Of a stretch of DNA of 64,000 nucleotides, positions 1-11,071 are shown in pieces. The notes under the pieces are model-generated. The model was not told the DNA's origin, did not search any database, and saw only the letters and a program-made list of their open reading frames with translations. This DNA is from Paracentrotus lividus (lineage: Eukaryota > Echinodermata > Echinoidea > Camarodonta > Echinidae): NCBI GenBank assembly GCA_940671915.1, contig CALNVZ010001419.1, positions 1 through 64,000 of the forward strand, read 5' to 3'. Numbering within the stretch: the first letter of the stretch is position 1; every line of letters begins with the position of its first letter. The translations under genes and the position numbers were made by a program.

Positions 1-131
1 GTTTTAATTGCGGTGTTTCTGAGTTAATTCGTAGTGTGATCGATAATGGTATTACAAATGAGACAATACGCCGTAGGAATCGTCCTTCTGGTAATCGATT
101 AATACGAGTAGTCAAATCTTGGTCACTTTAA
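1..131 (+). other. Open frame running in from the left edge, not recognised
   Basis: One frame is open from the window edge to a TAA at 129-131, about 42 residues, rich in Arg, Asn and Ile. It could be the end of a transposon ORF or chance. It shows no CTLD features and no splice acceptor, so I do not attach it to the lectin gene. Confidence 0.15.
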
Positions 132-730
132 ATTAGATTTATTGGTTTGATTTAACAAGTGAGATTGCTTTTCGGTCTCTACGGATTATTGTTTATCTTA
201 GTAAGTCAAGTTTTTCGATGTATCTCTCGTTTAGATAGGATAATGGGAAGTTATTAAATTATTGATAACTTAATTGTGTAGAAAATCAGGAGAGTCGGTC
301 ACTGGTACTGATTAATGTAATAAGTGCATTAGTACGACATTTTTAAAAATTTATTTTTTATTTTGGCTGGTGTCTAAAAAAAAAAAAAATACAGAGCCTA
401 CGGCGCATTGCATTGTAAAGTACTCGGACCAAGAAAGTTGTGTGCTGAGCAAATGATTGATATGATGGTCAAGCGTCGTTATGCTCTTAAGGTCGTGTCT
501 CTGGACGAACTTTTAAATAGGATCCAAGCCACTAGGTTCGTTTGTGCCAAGAGACGACGATACCAGTGGTGATGACGACTGGTAGTAAGCTGGTGTGCTG
601 GTGACGACGATTGGTAGTAAGCTGGTCTGCTGGTATCGATTGGTAGTGGAGCTGGCATGGTATAGTGGAGCTGGACTGGTAGTGGAGCTGGACTTGTGGT
701 GATGTCGTCGGGCAGTGAAGCTGATCTGGT

Positions 731-850
731 GGTGAGCTGAGTCTACCAACGGTGAGCTAAGTTCACAAACGGTGAGCTGAGTCTACCAACGGTGAGCTAA
801 GCCTACAAACGATGAGCTAAGTCTACCTACGGTGAGCTGAATCTACACCA
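731..850 (+). repeat. Tandem array of six 20-base units
   Basis: Six consecutive 20-base units of the form GGTGAGCTGAGTCTACCAAC, with scattered substitutions, start at 731, 751, 771, 791, 811 and 831. The register is perfect with no indels. The preceding stretch (about 540-730) is a looser GT-rich run built on 'ggtagtaagctgg' and 'ggtagtggagctgg'. No coding content is evident. Confidence 0.85.
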
Positions 851-1410
851 CAGCACCAAGAAAGAGAAGAACCAGGGAGCAGAAATCAAGGACATCGGAA
901 ACATCTGGTTCCTTCTTCACAGCAGCCAATTGTTATAGTGTTCTGCAGTGCAAGAACCAGATAGGTGTGGTCGCTGGAGCTGACGGAACAAGGGGAAGAT
1001 ATTTTTTCTTTCTGAGGAGCAAGCAGAGCAGATTGGAGTCGTCGTTGGTCGGGGCACAAGGCAGATCGGCATATCTGAGGGTGCGTGACAACGGTGGTCG
1101 TCTGGAGTGCAAGCTGAGCAGAGGGGGAAGAGGTCGTCTGAGAGGTCAAGCAGCTAGCTAGGTGGTTGGTCGTCTAGAGGGGATTTCTAGATGGTGTGGT
1201 CGTAGACCAAGGAGTAAAACTGGAAAAAGGACCAAGCAAGAGTTGTCTACGTCAACGGGGGTGGTATACGGCTACCGAAACGGATCCACGACTCAATTGT
1301 TGAAGCCGACTAAGAACTTTACCAGCAAGGGGGCATCCTGCTAAGATATTTGCTGGGAAGAAATCTTCGCAGTCACCGGTTTTGTCACAATATGTCTTCA
1401 ATTGATCGAG
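851..1410. other. No recognisable gene
   Basis: Short open frames exist on both strands here, but none has recognisable motifs or splice context. Base composition is more GC-rich than the flanks. It may be the interior of an old repeat; nothing further can be supported. Confidence 0.4.
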
Positions 1411-1419
1411 ATTCGCCCT

Positions 1420-2250
1420 TTGATATATCCAACTTGGTCATTTGAAATTAACGTTGGAATTACTCTTTTTAGTCTTTTTGCCAAAACAGAAGCAATAACT
1501 TTTTAAATCGTAGTTCAAAAGGGAGATTGGTCTCCAATTTTCTAAGTTACTGTTGTCACCTTTTTTATTTGATTATGGCTACAACAACAATTTAATTATG
1601 GCTAGCTTTTGGTGTTTGATAATTATTTTTCTTCAAAACATTCGTTTAAAGATGGGACAAGTAACATTTTAACATATCTGTCCAAAATATGGATAAAACT
1701 CAATGTTTAAGCCGTCAATCCCTGAAGCTTTGTTATTGGCAAACTCAAGGATAACTTGCATACATTCCAATTCTGTTACCTGGCCTTCGCAAGTTTCTGA
1801 TAATTCATCAGTTAGAATGGGTGTTGTAAATCGAATCGTGTGGAATTTTATTTACACCGTAAAGATTTGTATAGAATTGATGAATACATGTTCTTATCTT
1901 TTGCTGCCTCGTTATATTTTTACCTTTATCATCACGCAATGAGAGGATTGAGCTCTTATAAATTTTGTTTTTTTTTTTCTAATGAAATACACAATTAAAA
2001 TCTCCACCAATGATAAGGTGTGTTCGGAGGTCATACATATCGAACTTTTGTGTTAATGTATAGTACACATTTTTGAAAAACTATTCACGTTTGAAATGAA
2101 TGTTTGGGGCGTATAGATATTAACAATAATGTATTTTGTCGAGTTGATTTTGCATTCTGTAATCAACAGTTAGATCAAACAGCCAATCAAATTTAATGTT
2201 TCTAGAACTTACCATTGTACGTTACCATCGATGGTAAATTTTGGGCGACG
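1420..2250 (-). pseudogene. Degraded LINE fragment (endonuclease to start of RT)
   Basis: Reading the minus strand, frames broken by stops and shifts carry an apurinic-type endonuclease stretch with 'NIYTPQTF' and 'LIIGGDFNCVF' (about 2110-1975). Later comes an RT-start stretch with 'ANNKASGIDGLNIEFY' (about 1745-1685), the counterpart of the 'NNKSPGPDG' block of L1/Tx1-type LINEs. The order endonuclease then RT is correct for a non-LTR element on the minus strand. No intact ORF remains, and the element is truncated on both sides. It lies just upstream of the first lectin exon, antisense to it. Confidence 0.7.
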
Positions 2251-2308
2251 AGAAAAACATTATTATAATATGATTTGTGTTTCTTTTGTGTGTGTTCCCC
2301 ACCTTAAG

Positions 2309-2421
2309 GCATTTTTAGGTACATACACGCTCAAAAGCGATAGTGGCTATAACTTTTGGATCGGTATTAATGACCTGAACAAGGATATGAGTTATACATG
2401 GATCAACAATACTCAATCAGG
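2309..2421 (+). CDS. Exon: middle third of C-type lectin domain 1
   Basis: This 113-base exon encodes about 37 residues starting 'AFLGTYTLKSDSGYNFWIGIND' (first part only). It contains the CTLD core WIGL-type motif (WIGIND) and a following 'YTWINNTQS', the usual strand before the long loop. The acceptor is the AG at 2307-2308 after a pyrimidine-rich stretch; the donor is GTAAGT at 2422. The exon enters in phase 0 and leaves in phase 2, exactly as the middle exons of the two later CTLDs do. Its codon joins cleanly to the exon at 7967. The N-terminal exon of this CTLD was not found upstream and is probably beyond the left edge. Nothing in the exon is broken. Confidence 0.85.
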
Positions 2422-2987
2422 GTAAGTCATTATTAAAATTGTGCAAAACTTTTATCATGATTATTGGAGGTTTAGATAGGGATTGGGGAATGAATCTCCT
2501 CCAAGGACGAATATTTTCTTCAATCATAAGGGGCTTGGACAAATTTGCTTTGGATCGTATTTGTAGGGGGGATGTTACCAGGCCCCTGTAAGTCATAAGT
2601 TTGCGATCATTGAACATTTGAAAGAACAATTTCAATTGGTTACTGGTCTTTTGAACGGAATGAGCACGCATCAATGCTTGTGTTTTACCTAAACTATTTG
2701 GTAATTTATTACAAACATTTGCAAATAAGTAGTTATAATAAATATTTTCATAATAATAATTGTGCCGGGACTAAACACAACACAAAAAGAAAGTTCCCCC
2801 TATTTCAAATATCAATATTTTTTTTTAACTAGGAGGGGTTAAAAAAATATAATTATATGTCAATGTAGGGAATTTAATTAGGTAGCATGGGAGCGAATAT
2901 TAGGAAAGATCATTAAGTCATGCTTCAGTGAGCAATGGTTTAATGCAAAAATGTCATTTTTTAAAACTTCACAAGCCTATAATCACA

Positions 2988-4063
2988 ACTTTGATTCGAT
3001 GATATCGGACAAATTTTTAGATTTAAACATTTCACGCATCAGAATATACGCAAAACGTACTTCCAAACATACGGAAAGGACATTTGCGTAAAATTTCACG
3101 CTTGAGTGAGCATGTAGGAAAAATTGCCCTAACTGCGATTTTTACTTCTTTGCCATGGTAAAGTTGATGAAATATGATGGGATTCATGTCTAGGAAGAGT
3201 GTTCTTAACTTTTGCAAAAAAAAAAAATTGAATCAATTCACGGTTGAATGAACACCGTAAAATACCATGTGAAAAACACTATAAAGTAAGTATTCTTTCT
3301 TATTGTACACTAAAAATCATGTGAATATCTGCTTTTGTGTTATTTTTATGACCGGTGCACGTGTGTACATGATCCTATTCCATTTATTTGAAAATTCATG
3401 CTTCACTGAGCACGTGGCACTGGAAAAACTGTTTCTCTAAATTTTATTTATAGACCAAAATTAAATGTAAACTTTCTTCTTTTTTTCGTGTTTTTCTCAT
3501 ATCATGTGTTCACTGAAGCATGGAAAATCGGGATTTGTGCGATAGTAAAATCAAATGAACACTTTCAAACGAATTTTCATGGTTAAGCAAAGTAAGAAAT
3601 TTAATTTTGGTCTCTAAATAAACAAACAAACAGCTTTTCCAGTGCCACGTGCTCACTGAAGCATGAATTTTCAAATAAATGGAATAGGATCATGTACACA
3701 CGTGCAACGGTCATAAAAACAATACAAAACAGATATTCACATGATTTCTAGTGTACAAAATGGAAAGAATACTTACTTAGTGTTTTTTACATGGTATTTT
3801 ATGGTCTTCATTAAACCGTGAATGTATTTTTTTTTTTCAAAAGTTAAAAACACTCTTCCTAGACATGAATCTCATCATATTTGATCAGTTTTACCATGGC
3901 AAAGAAGTAAAATGGCAGTTTTGGCAATTTTTACTGCATGCTCACTCAACCGTGAAACTTTACGCAAATGTCCTTTCCGTATGTTTGGAAGCACGTTTTG
4001 CGTACATTCGGATGCGTGAAATTTTTAAAATAAAAAAAATTATCCCGTATCATTGAATCAAAG
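2988..4063. repeat. Long palindrome, two arms of about 530 bases
   Basis: The left half (2988 to about 3520) reads on the opposite strand as the right half (about 3530-4063). Shared landmarks include 'gcaaaacgtacttccaaac' against its complement near 3990, and 'ggaataggatcatgtacac' against 'tgtacatgatcctattcc' near 3370. The centre is near 3525. The long open frames on either side (3032-3217 and 3865-4056) are the same sequence read from the two arms and are not genes. Confidence 0.85.
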
Positions 4064-4065
4064 GG

Positions 4066-4440
4066 TTACACTTCGTAATTCCGAAGGTTCGTTATTCCGA
4101 AGGTCCATTATTCCGAAGGTTCGTCATTCCGAAACACGTAAAATGCCTATACCTCGATGTTCGTTTATCCGAAAATAAAAAAGGGTTCGTTAATCCGAAC
4201 ATTTGTGGCGTTATTCCGAAGGTTTGTTATTCCGAAGGTTCGTCATTCCGAAAACGAAAAAGGGTTCGTCATTCCGAAGGTTCGTCATTCCGAAAACGAA
4301 ATAGGGTTCGTCATTCCGAAGGTTCGTAATTCCGAAAACGAAATAGGGTTCGTCATTCCGAAGGGTCGTATTTCCGAAAACGAAATAGGGCTCGTCATTC
4401 TGAAGGTTCGTTAATCCGAAAATAAAATAAGTTTTGTAAT
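4066..4440 (+). repeat. Tandem array of 14-16-base units (left arm)
   Basis: About 20 units of the form 'TTCCGAAGGTTCGTCA', many separated by 'aaaacgaaatagggttcg'. The array reads through in several frames as a repeating peptide, which explains the ORFs on both strands. It is the inverted counterpart of the array at 6165-6440. Confidence 0.9.
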
Positions 4441-4607
4441 TAGTCCAAATAATCTGTGGCGAAGCCGGGAAAACTGGAGGGCAGGCGTGTTGGAGGGGGA
4501 AGGGTATCACCTTTAAGAGTTCAATTATTGTTTTGAGGGTGGAAAGAGGTTGATCTATCGTTACCAGGGGCGTTTAAGAATTCTTTCAAACGGGTGATCA
4601 TAGGCTT

Positions 4608-5490
4608 CAGGCCCGTAACTAGGATTTTTCCGGGGGATTCGAAAATTGAAAAGTGGACCTTTTCTTAAACAGCAAACCTTGCGAGCCGAAAATTTTGGCT
4701 CATAACTACCCGAAGGCAGTTTATTTAAGTCATGATTTTCTTTTTAAATCCTCTACGAGGTGATGATAACATCCCTTTTAGCAAAATATGTTGTGAACAC
4801 GAAGCGTGAGCGGAAAATTTAACATTATATTACTTCACTTTTGGAGTCAGGAATCAGTCAATGGGACTTTTTACGAAAACTCTACGAGCGGCGAAGCGCG
4901 AGCCGAAAATTTGGCTTATATGACCTTAAAGTAGTGTATTTTTTTTTTTACTTTTTTCCTCTTATTTTTACAGATCCGTAATAAGGATTTTTTATAAGGG
5001 TTTAAAAATGTGAAAAGCAGACTTTTCGCAAGGATTGAACTTGCGAGCGCGAAGCGCGAGCCGGAAAATTTTGCTGTTTAATGGCCTGAATGTGGTATGT
5101 TATATGCACAGTTATCTCTTATATCTTTCTATTTTCTTTTATTCCTTAACAAGTTAAATGTTTAATGGCCTGAATGTGGTATGTTATATGCACAGTTTAT
5201 CTCTTATATCTTTCTATTTTCTTTTTATTCCTTAACAAGTTAATGATCACCTCCCTTTCTAAGAACGTGAACTTTGCCTTGTATTTCAGGCATATTTTGC
5301 CTCATTTCTACTTTCAATATTCATCCACACACAGATGACCAAATTCCAAAAGATGAGGGGCGAAAAAAAACCACAAAATCATATGAATGCTGTGAATTTG
5401 TAGCACATTTCTTTTAACCTATAATTCGGCCTATCGAACGGGAGGTCAAGTGGACATGGCGAGCGCGAAGCGCGAGCCGAAATTTTGCTT
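4608..5490. repeat. Interspersed repeat starting CAGGCCCGTAACTAGG
   Basis: It begins CAGGCCCGTAACTAGGATTT at 4608 and carries several copies of the GCGAGCGCGAAGCGCGAGC motif (near 4897, 5044 and 5460). The same start and motif recur at 29457. The motif, in the other orientation, forms the satellite at 58900-60800. The right boundary is not clear. An internal 82-86-base direct duplication occupies about 5076-5243. Confidence 0.65.
5076..5243 (+). repeat. Local tandem duplication, unit about 83 bases
   Basis: Two adjacent, almost identical copies begin 'gtttaatggcctgaatgtgg' and end 'ccttaacaagttaa'. They differ by a single-base length change in a T run and a few sites, so the duplication is recent. 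Confidence 0.85.
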
Positions 5491-6016
5491 ACATTTTTTT
5501 AATTACATGGAGGCTGTGCATTTAAAGCACATTTGCTTTTTTTAATATTCCTAACTAACAAGATGATATTCACCTCCTTGAATTTGATATGCGAGCATGA
5601 AGCCGAAAGGAAAAGCTCTTATTAAATGACTCATAATTTCATTTTTTTTAATTGTTATCTCACTTGAAAACCAGGATGAAGGGTAAGCGGGGGGGGGGGG
5701 GGCTGTAGCCCCTCCAATTCTATCTGTAGACACTTACAAAAATGCGAAAAAGATTATATAGTTTTCCGTGTGTTCAGCGAATCAACTTTGTACCCTCCCC
5801 CCCCCCCGCCATTCCTGCCCCAAATTCTTTTAAAAACGCACCGCGGTCTATAAATATATGCGAGCGCCAGCGAAAATATTGCACACACCTATCTGAAAAT
5901 GGGGTTTTTCTGCACTTCATAATTTAGCTCAGAAACATTTTGTCCATCAGATAGATAGGTATATTTAAGAATCCGCAGAGCATTTTATGCATAAAAGTGG
6001 GGTTTCACACTTTTGG

Positions 6017-6085
6017 TTAACGCCACCTGGTATCGACTCACAACCCTCGTAAGGCAGACGCTCTATCCACTGAGCCAACACATCA
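6017..6085 (-). repeat. tRNA-derived sequence (SINE head or tRNA pseudogene)
   Basis: On the minus strand the sequence has an A-box-like TGGCTCAGTGG followed by 'atagagcgtctgcctta' and a B-box-like 'gggttgtgagtcgatacc'. This is the order and spacing of a tRNA gene. The anticodon arm does not pair well and the B box is imperfect, so a functional tRNA is unlikely. It fits the RNA polymerase III head of a SINE or a decayed tRNA copy. Confidence 0.55.
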
Positions 6086-6164
6086 GTACATACACTTATA
6101 TAATGTGTGAGGCATTAGTCCCGCTAGCCCCCCGATACCCAAAAATGAACACCCCTCCTCGCAA

Positions 6165-6440
6165 TGACAAACCTTCGGAGCAACGAACCCTTTTTCGTTT
6201 TCGGAATGACGAACCTTCGGAGTAACGAACCTTATTTCGTTTTCGGAATGACGAACCTTCGGAATAACGAACCTTATTTCGTTTTCGGAATGACGAACCT
6301 TCGGAATGAGGAACCCTATTTTCCGTTTTCGGAATCACGAACCTTCGGAATAACGAACCTTCTGAATGACGAACCTTCGGAATAACGAATCTTCGGAATA
6401 AAGTTCCTTCGGAATTACGAACCTTCGGAATAACGGGTGC
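6165..6440 (-). repeat. Tandem array of 14-16-base units (right arm)
   Basis: Units of the form 'GGAATAACGAACCTTC', interspersed with 'ttatttcgttttc', are the reverse complement of the 4066-4440 array. The two arrays are the inner inverted arms of the composite foldback element. Frames open across it are repeat translations, not genes. Confidence 0.9.
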
Positions 6441-6759
6441 TTACCGAATCAAAGTTGTGATTTTAGGCTTATGAACTTCAAAAAATGACATTTTTGCATT
6501 CAACCATTGCTCACTGATGCATGACTTCAAGATTTTTCCTAAAATTCGCTCACATGGTAGCTAATTAAATTTCCTAAATGGACATATAATTAGATTCTTT
6601 TAACTCTTAAAATTATTAATATTTGAAATAGGAGGAACTTTCTTTTGTGTTGTGTTAATTTCATTCTTGGTAAAAGCCTTTCGTTAATTACGATTTAATT
6701 TGGAAAGTATAATGTAAACCCCTCCCAAAAAGTTACGGAAATCGACTTTAGGCGAGGTT

Positions 6760-7860
6760 AACTTTTTATATACGCTTCAGTTATTCTTGATATTCATAAC
6801 ATTGGAAAGATAATTCATTCCCCTTTTATTGATATCATATTTGTAGTGATTGTGTCATGCTTCAATGCAGAGATTATCAGAATATAGGGAAAAGTAAAAA
6901 GTCAAATGTTGTAAAATGCACGTTTATTGATCACATTGAAGTTCCGCAACGCAAATTTAGACCATAACTTTTGGGGTATTTTATAGTTTTTATTGAATAT
7001 TATACCATCGCCAAGTTATTTTATCCCTCTTTTTATTGATACCTAATTTGCCAGGGTGATGTCATGCCTGGGTCCACAGAACCCCTGAATACCAACTGAA
7101 TGCAAGGCAAAGTAAAATATAATGTTCAGTTTAAATGTTCTGTAACACAAATTTGAACCTGGATACTTTTTAAAATTGGTTTTAATCATTAGTAAGTTTT
7201 GTAGCATTTGAAGGTTAATTTATTCTTTTTTTTATTGATACCCTATTTGCAATGGTAACATCATGCTTGAATGCACATAATTCACGAACATAATGCGAGG
7301 TAAAAAGTGAAAAGTTGCGAAATGCATTGTTGAGTTTGAGTTTGAGTTGAGTTTGATTGTTATTGTTATTCATTTTGAGCAATGTTATTGCTCAAATTGA
7401 GAAACTCGCACTAGACAATAGCACTCGCAATAAGCATTCAATTTGCAACATTCTACTTCTGTCTTGTTTTTATTATTCAGGTGTTCAGTGCATTCATGAA
7501 CACTAACATAGTTGCAATTAAAGTATCAATAAAAAGGAGAATGAATGAACTTGGCAACAGTATAAAATTCAATAAAAATGATAAAATAACTCAAAGGTTA
7601 TCAGGGCCTAAAGTCGTCTTTTGGAATTCAATTTGATCAATAAAACTGCATTTTGCATTATTTGACGTTTTACTTTTCTGCATATTTTGACTTCTGTGCA
7701 TTGAAGCATGACACAGTCATTACAAATATGATATCAATCAAACGGGGAATAAATCAACATTCCAATAGTTTAACTGTCAGGAATAACTAAAGCATACCGG
7801 ACAAGATATTATGGCCCAAAGTCCATTAGCGAAACTTTTTGTTAGGGGTTTAGATAAATT
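6760..7860. repeat. Foldback made of about 190-base repeats in opposite orientation
   Basis: Diverged units with 'tttattgata..c..atttgca' and 'tcatgcttcaatgcacag' recur near 6800, 7010 and 7200 in one orientation. They recur near 7500 and 7700 in the opposite orientation. The turning point is near 7330-7440, which holds 'gagtttgagtt' repeats and a small hairpin around 'gcaatgttattgc'. There is no coding content. Confidence 0.65.
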
Positions 7861-7966
7861 TTGCTGTTTTCCCCAGCATGGTTTAATGCCTGCACGCAAG
7901 CTTAAGCCAATATTGATTTTTTTATTTCAAATTTTAAGATGACATGTAATGATCCTTATTCCAAAG

Positions 7967-8112
7967 GTTTATAAATTGGACTCCATTATCGCCGGATGAT
8001 AGCAAAGGACAATGTGTGCGCTTCAGGTCTACTAACAGCGCTTCTGACCATGGGAAATGGGAAGAGAGTGATTGTGGGTTAACACGTGCCCATATTTGTC
8101 AACGCCCTGCGG
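7967..8112 (+). CDS. Exon: C-terminal third of C-type lectin domain 1
   Basis: This 146-base exon encodes the last third of CTLD 1: 'GFINWTPLSPDD', then 'KGQCVRF', 'GKWEESDCG' and 'AHICQRPAG'. The three cysteines match the conserved C2, C3 and C4 positions of the fold. The usual WND calcium motif before C3 is replaced by WEES, and no EPN or QPD tripeptide precedes it, so calcium-dependent sugar binding is unlikely. The acceptor is AG at 7965-7966 and the donor GTAAGT at 8113. It enters phase 2 and exits phase 1, and has the same length as the matching exon of CTLD 2. It joins in frame to both neighbours. Confidence 0.88.
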
Positions 8113-8722
8113 GTAAGTATGCTCCCTTTATAGACACACCTCACGTTTGAAGAGTCAAAATGCATTAAATACTTATAGATGAAGGCCATCATATTTCTTT
8201 TGGGTCCATTTTTGGCCTTCGCATGTACGCTAAGCATAGCTCTTCAAACATAAAGTCGTTCTCCTTACAAGCCACTTCTATGTTTTAGATGATTGCACCG
8301 TTTGGCAAGAATATGTTTTAAAAAGTTGAAATCATGCATTTGCTTTGGTTGTACGTTATTAATGATTTAGATTTAGATTTTATTTATTTATAAAGATGGC
8401 GCCCGCTTACGATGGTAATGTAATATTGGACTAGAACGAATATTGAACTGTTTTATTGCACTTTTGTGGACATTTTGTACTTTCTTCTGTTTATACATCA
8501 TGGATTAGTTATATCAAAGTTCATGTATTACTAGGAATCCATCTAGAATCAATTTGGACCTGATTATCTTCATTCACAACTGGTGAGAAATGTACCGATA
8601 AGCTATTGATTTTACTATGGTCCCATAAAGTAACATTTGTGTTGATTCTTGTTGATGCCGAGCGAGTGACTTTGCGATTTTTTTTTATCATCATTGATGC
8701 TTTTCTACGCTAACATTGAACT

Positions 8723-9664
8723 ATGGCAAATTTGAGTACTTCAGGCGACCTACTTAATGTCACATCGGAAAGTGATGATTCTGATGGATCGACATGTATA
8801 TCTACTTCTCCGATCAAGTTGAGATCATCGTCAAAGTCCCAGCAATCTGATATTAACTCAAAGTCAAAGTCATCAAAATCAAAGTCAAAGAAACCTAATC
8901 CTCAAAAAGGACCTACTGAAACCGACATGTCCAGCTTGTTAAAAAAACTCCTGCAGGCCGAGGAGTTCAAGCAGGTACTTCAAAAGTGTGTAACTGACAT
9001 TGTATCAACTGCAATCATAGAAATTAAAGATTAGTTAGCCAAACATAAAAGGGAAACCGAATCCAGATTTCAGAAACAGGAAAGTGCCATCTATAACCTA
9101 ACATCAAATCTTGAAAACAAATTATTAGAGGTAAAGGAACTGAATGTAAAGATCAACAACATGCATGACACGATCACAGACATGCAACGAAACATTGATG
9201 ATCTTGAACAGTATGGGAGACGGAACTCCATAAGACTACATGGTATCACCGAGGGACCCAACGAGAATACAGATGACCTAGTGACTGAAGCCATCACATC
9301 CAACCTGAAGTGCATCGTCACCAAAGACGACATCGACAGGTGTCATCGAACTGGGAAACCACGTGATGTTGACCCGCAAAGCAAGACGAAACCAAAGCCA
9401 CGACCGATCTTCATCAAATTTTGTTCTTATCGCAAGAGGGCAGAAATCATGCAATTCAAACGTAATCTCAAAAGCACAGGTATATCCGTAAATGAAGACC
9501 TGACACGAAGAAATCACAATCTACCTATCGCAGCATCAAAGAGCCCTAAAGTAGAGGCAGCATGGTCTACAGATGGAAGGATCCTAGCAGCACTCAGAAC
9601 AACTAAAGAAGGGAAAACTGTGAAAAAACTGATTACTTCAATGGAACAAATACAATCACTATAA
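8723..9664 (+). pseudogene. LINE ORF1 protein, one in-frame stop
   Basis: From ATG 8723 to TAA at 9662 there is one continuous frame of about 313 codons, interrupted only by a TAG at 9032-9034. The N-terminus is Ser/Lys-rich with a run of 'SKSKSSKSKSKK' (basic, disordered). After the stop comes a heptad-like coiled-coil stretch (about codons 105-165). Then follows 'DLEQYGRRNSIRLHGI', a hallmark of ORF1 proteins of L1/CR1-type elements, which begins the RNA-binding RRM-like region. ORF1 proteins form trimeric coiled coils that coat the element RNA. Because frame is kept on both sides, the TAG looks like a single late mutation. Confidence 0.85.
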
Positions 9665-9674
9665 ACCTATCTGA

Positions 9675-9962
9675 TATATGAGTATATGAATATAAAAAGG
9701 CCTAAGTCCAATTTTTGGCGAAATTGAGTTATATATGGGAAATTCTTCCTTATACATTGACCCATCTTGTGCATAAATGATGAATCTGAAATCTCAGAAA
9801 TGCCTTAAATAAAGGATTAAAGTCTGGTATGAATGTAAGAAAAGCCTAAGTCCAGGACTTAGGCTTTTCTTACATTCATGTCTAGCGCCCTCTCTCATTA
9901 CTTCTTGTTTAACCTTGAGTACCTCAAAATTGAAGTTGAAGTTCACTTGCAGATGTTTGTGC

Positions 9963-10003
<41 letters not shown>

Positions 10004-11007
10004 AGAGGGTGTGTGAGGGGTGTTTGGGTGGGTATGTGTCAATATATATATATATATAAAAAAATAGCTCCTCAAAAAAAAAAGTAATTCCTATGCTGAT
10101 GTGAAAACTGGGTGGATGTGGAGCATGCAGGGTGGATTAAGGATTGATGTATTCTTACAAAATTCGCTCACAACACAATTAAAGTTTTTTGTTTGTTTTT
10201 AGAATTTTACCCCAAAATTCACTAATAATCAATAAAATAAAAAATTTTGCCCGTTTACAAAAGCATTTTACCCCCAAGATCTCTGGCAAACATGAAATAA
10301 AGGTCCTTGCTAAGGAAAAGTTCTCACTCCATTTATACCCCCAACCTTAGCTTAAGTGGGGACGCCCTCTGTATTTCTTGTTTTTCTATTTAATAAAAAA
10401 AAATAAAAGGGAGGGACCATACCCACCCCCTCCCATTCTTGAACTGTTGTTTGTGTGCTTAAGACTTCTTGGTTTCATGGATGGAAGAACAGTGAACTGT
10501 AAAACGTGAATAATACATCATTTTGCAAACTTTTTTTTTCAGTATTTGAACACCTACACATGTCCTCACATTTAAAACCCACACACCCACACCCACACCC
10601 GCTCGCTCATCCCAAAACACATCTGCTATAAAAAATTATTAAAAAAAATAAAATACAAAAAGATAAGGGGCCCTTTTTGTCTGATATATAAAAGAAATCT
10701 CTTGTGTATCATTTTTATACATTCAGTACTACAGAAGTCTACCATGTATATGAATGTAAGAACGACCTAAGTCCATATGATTCTAAAAACGACCCAAGTC
10801 CACCAGACAAAAGGCCCCGCCCACAAGTGATTTGAAAATTTATGTTCATAAAAAATTTACACTTAAATTTGTTTTATGATGTTCTCTGATGTCTTTTGGC
10901 CAAATATACTTTAATTGCCCAAATTAAAAAAATATTCAGTTTTTTTCGATTATCTCGAAATGGCCTCCTATGGACTTAGGCCTTTTTTATATTCATATAC
11001 TCATATA
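9675..11007. mobile_element. 1.3 kb inverted-repeat DNA element inside the LINE
   Basis: Terminal inverted repeats of about 35 bases at 9675-9710 and 10971-11006 (core 'gaatataaaaaggcctaag') bracket non-coding DNA. It sits exactly between LINE ORF1 and ORF2 and so postdates LINE insertion. Internal copies of the terminal motif occur as a near-perfect palindrome at 9832-9881 and singly at 10745-10800. It contains a (GT)n run at 9967-10002. No transposase is present, so it is non-autonomous. Flanks are TA-rich, so the target duplication cannot be fixed. Confidence 0.8.
9832..9881. repeat. Near-perfect 50-base palindrome
   Basis: 'gaatgtaagaaaagcctaag' on the left is followed almost immediately by its reverse complement. 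The two copies of the element's terminal motif face each other with essentially no spacer. Confidence 0.9.
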
Positions 11008-11071
11008 TATATGCTACTATAAGAGAATAGATATCCAACAATTAATACTATTGAAACTTAATCCATTTGCT

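Larger units (their letters stand above)
2772..6658. mobile_element. Composite foldback element, outer inverted arms
   Basis: Arms at 2772-2998 and 6444-6658 are inverted copies of each other (about 215-227 bases, roughly 85-90% alike by eye), beginning 'aacacaacacaaaa'. Inside are a perfect-looking palindrome (2988-4063), two inverted tandem arrays (4066-4440 and 6165-6440) and a further inserted repeat. A third copy of the arm occurs alone at 23160-23370, which shows it is mobile. There is no transposase ORF. The layout resembles the sea urchin TU foldback class: inverted arms with short tandem repeats. Confidence 0.8.

Noticed and set aside
967..1344. Two Arg/Gly-rich frames as a small gene
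   Set aside because: No motif, no splice context, and composition explained by GT/GGT-rich DNA.
4157..4510. Frames encoding repeated 'FVIPKVRHSENE' and, on the other strand, 'NLRNDEPYFVFG' peptides
   Set aside because: They are translations of the 14-16-base array; the same happens on both strands and in the inverted array at 6096-6385.
6017..6085. A functional tRNA gene
   Set aside because: A and B boxes are recognisable but the anticodon arm does not fold and the B box is imperfect; called tRNA-derived instead.
4066..6440. Regular repeat-spacer look suggesting a CRISPR array
   Set aside because: Units are contiguous with near-identical 'spacers', in a eukaryotic intron, with no cas genes.
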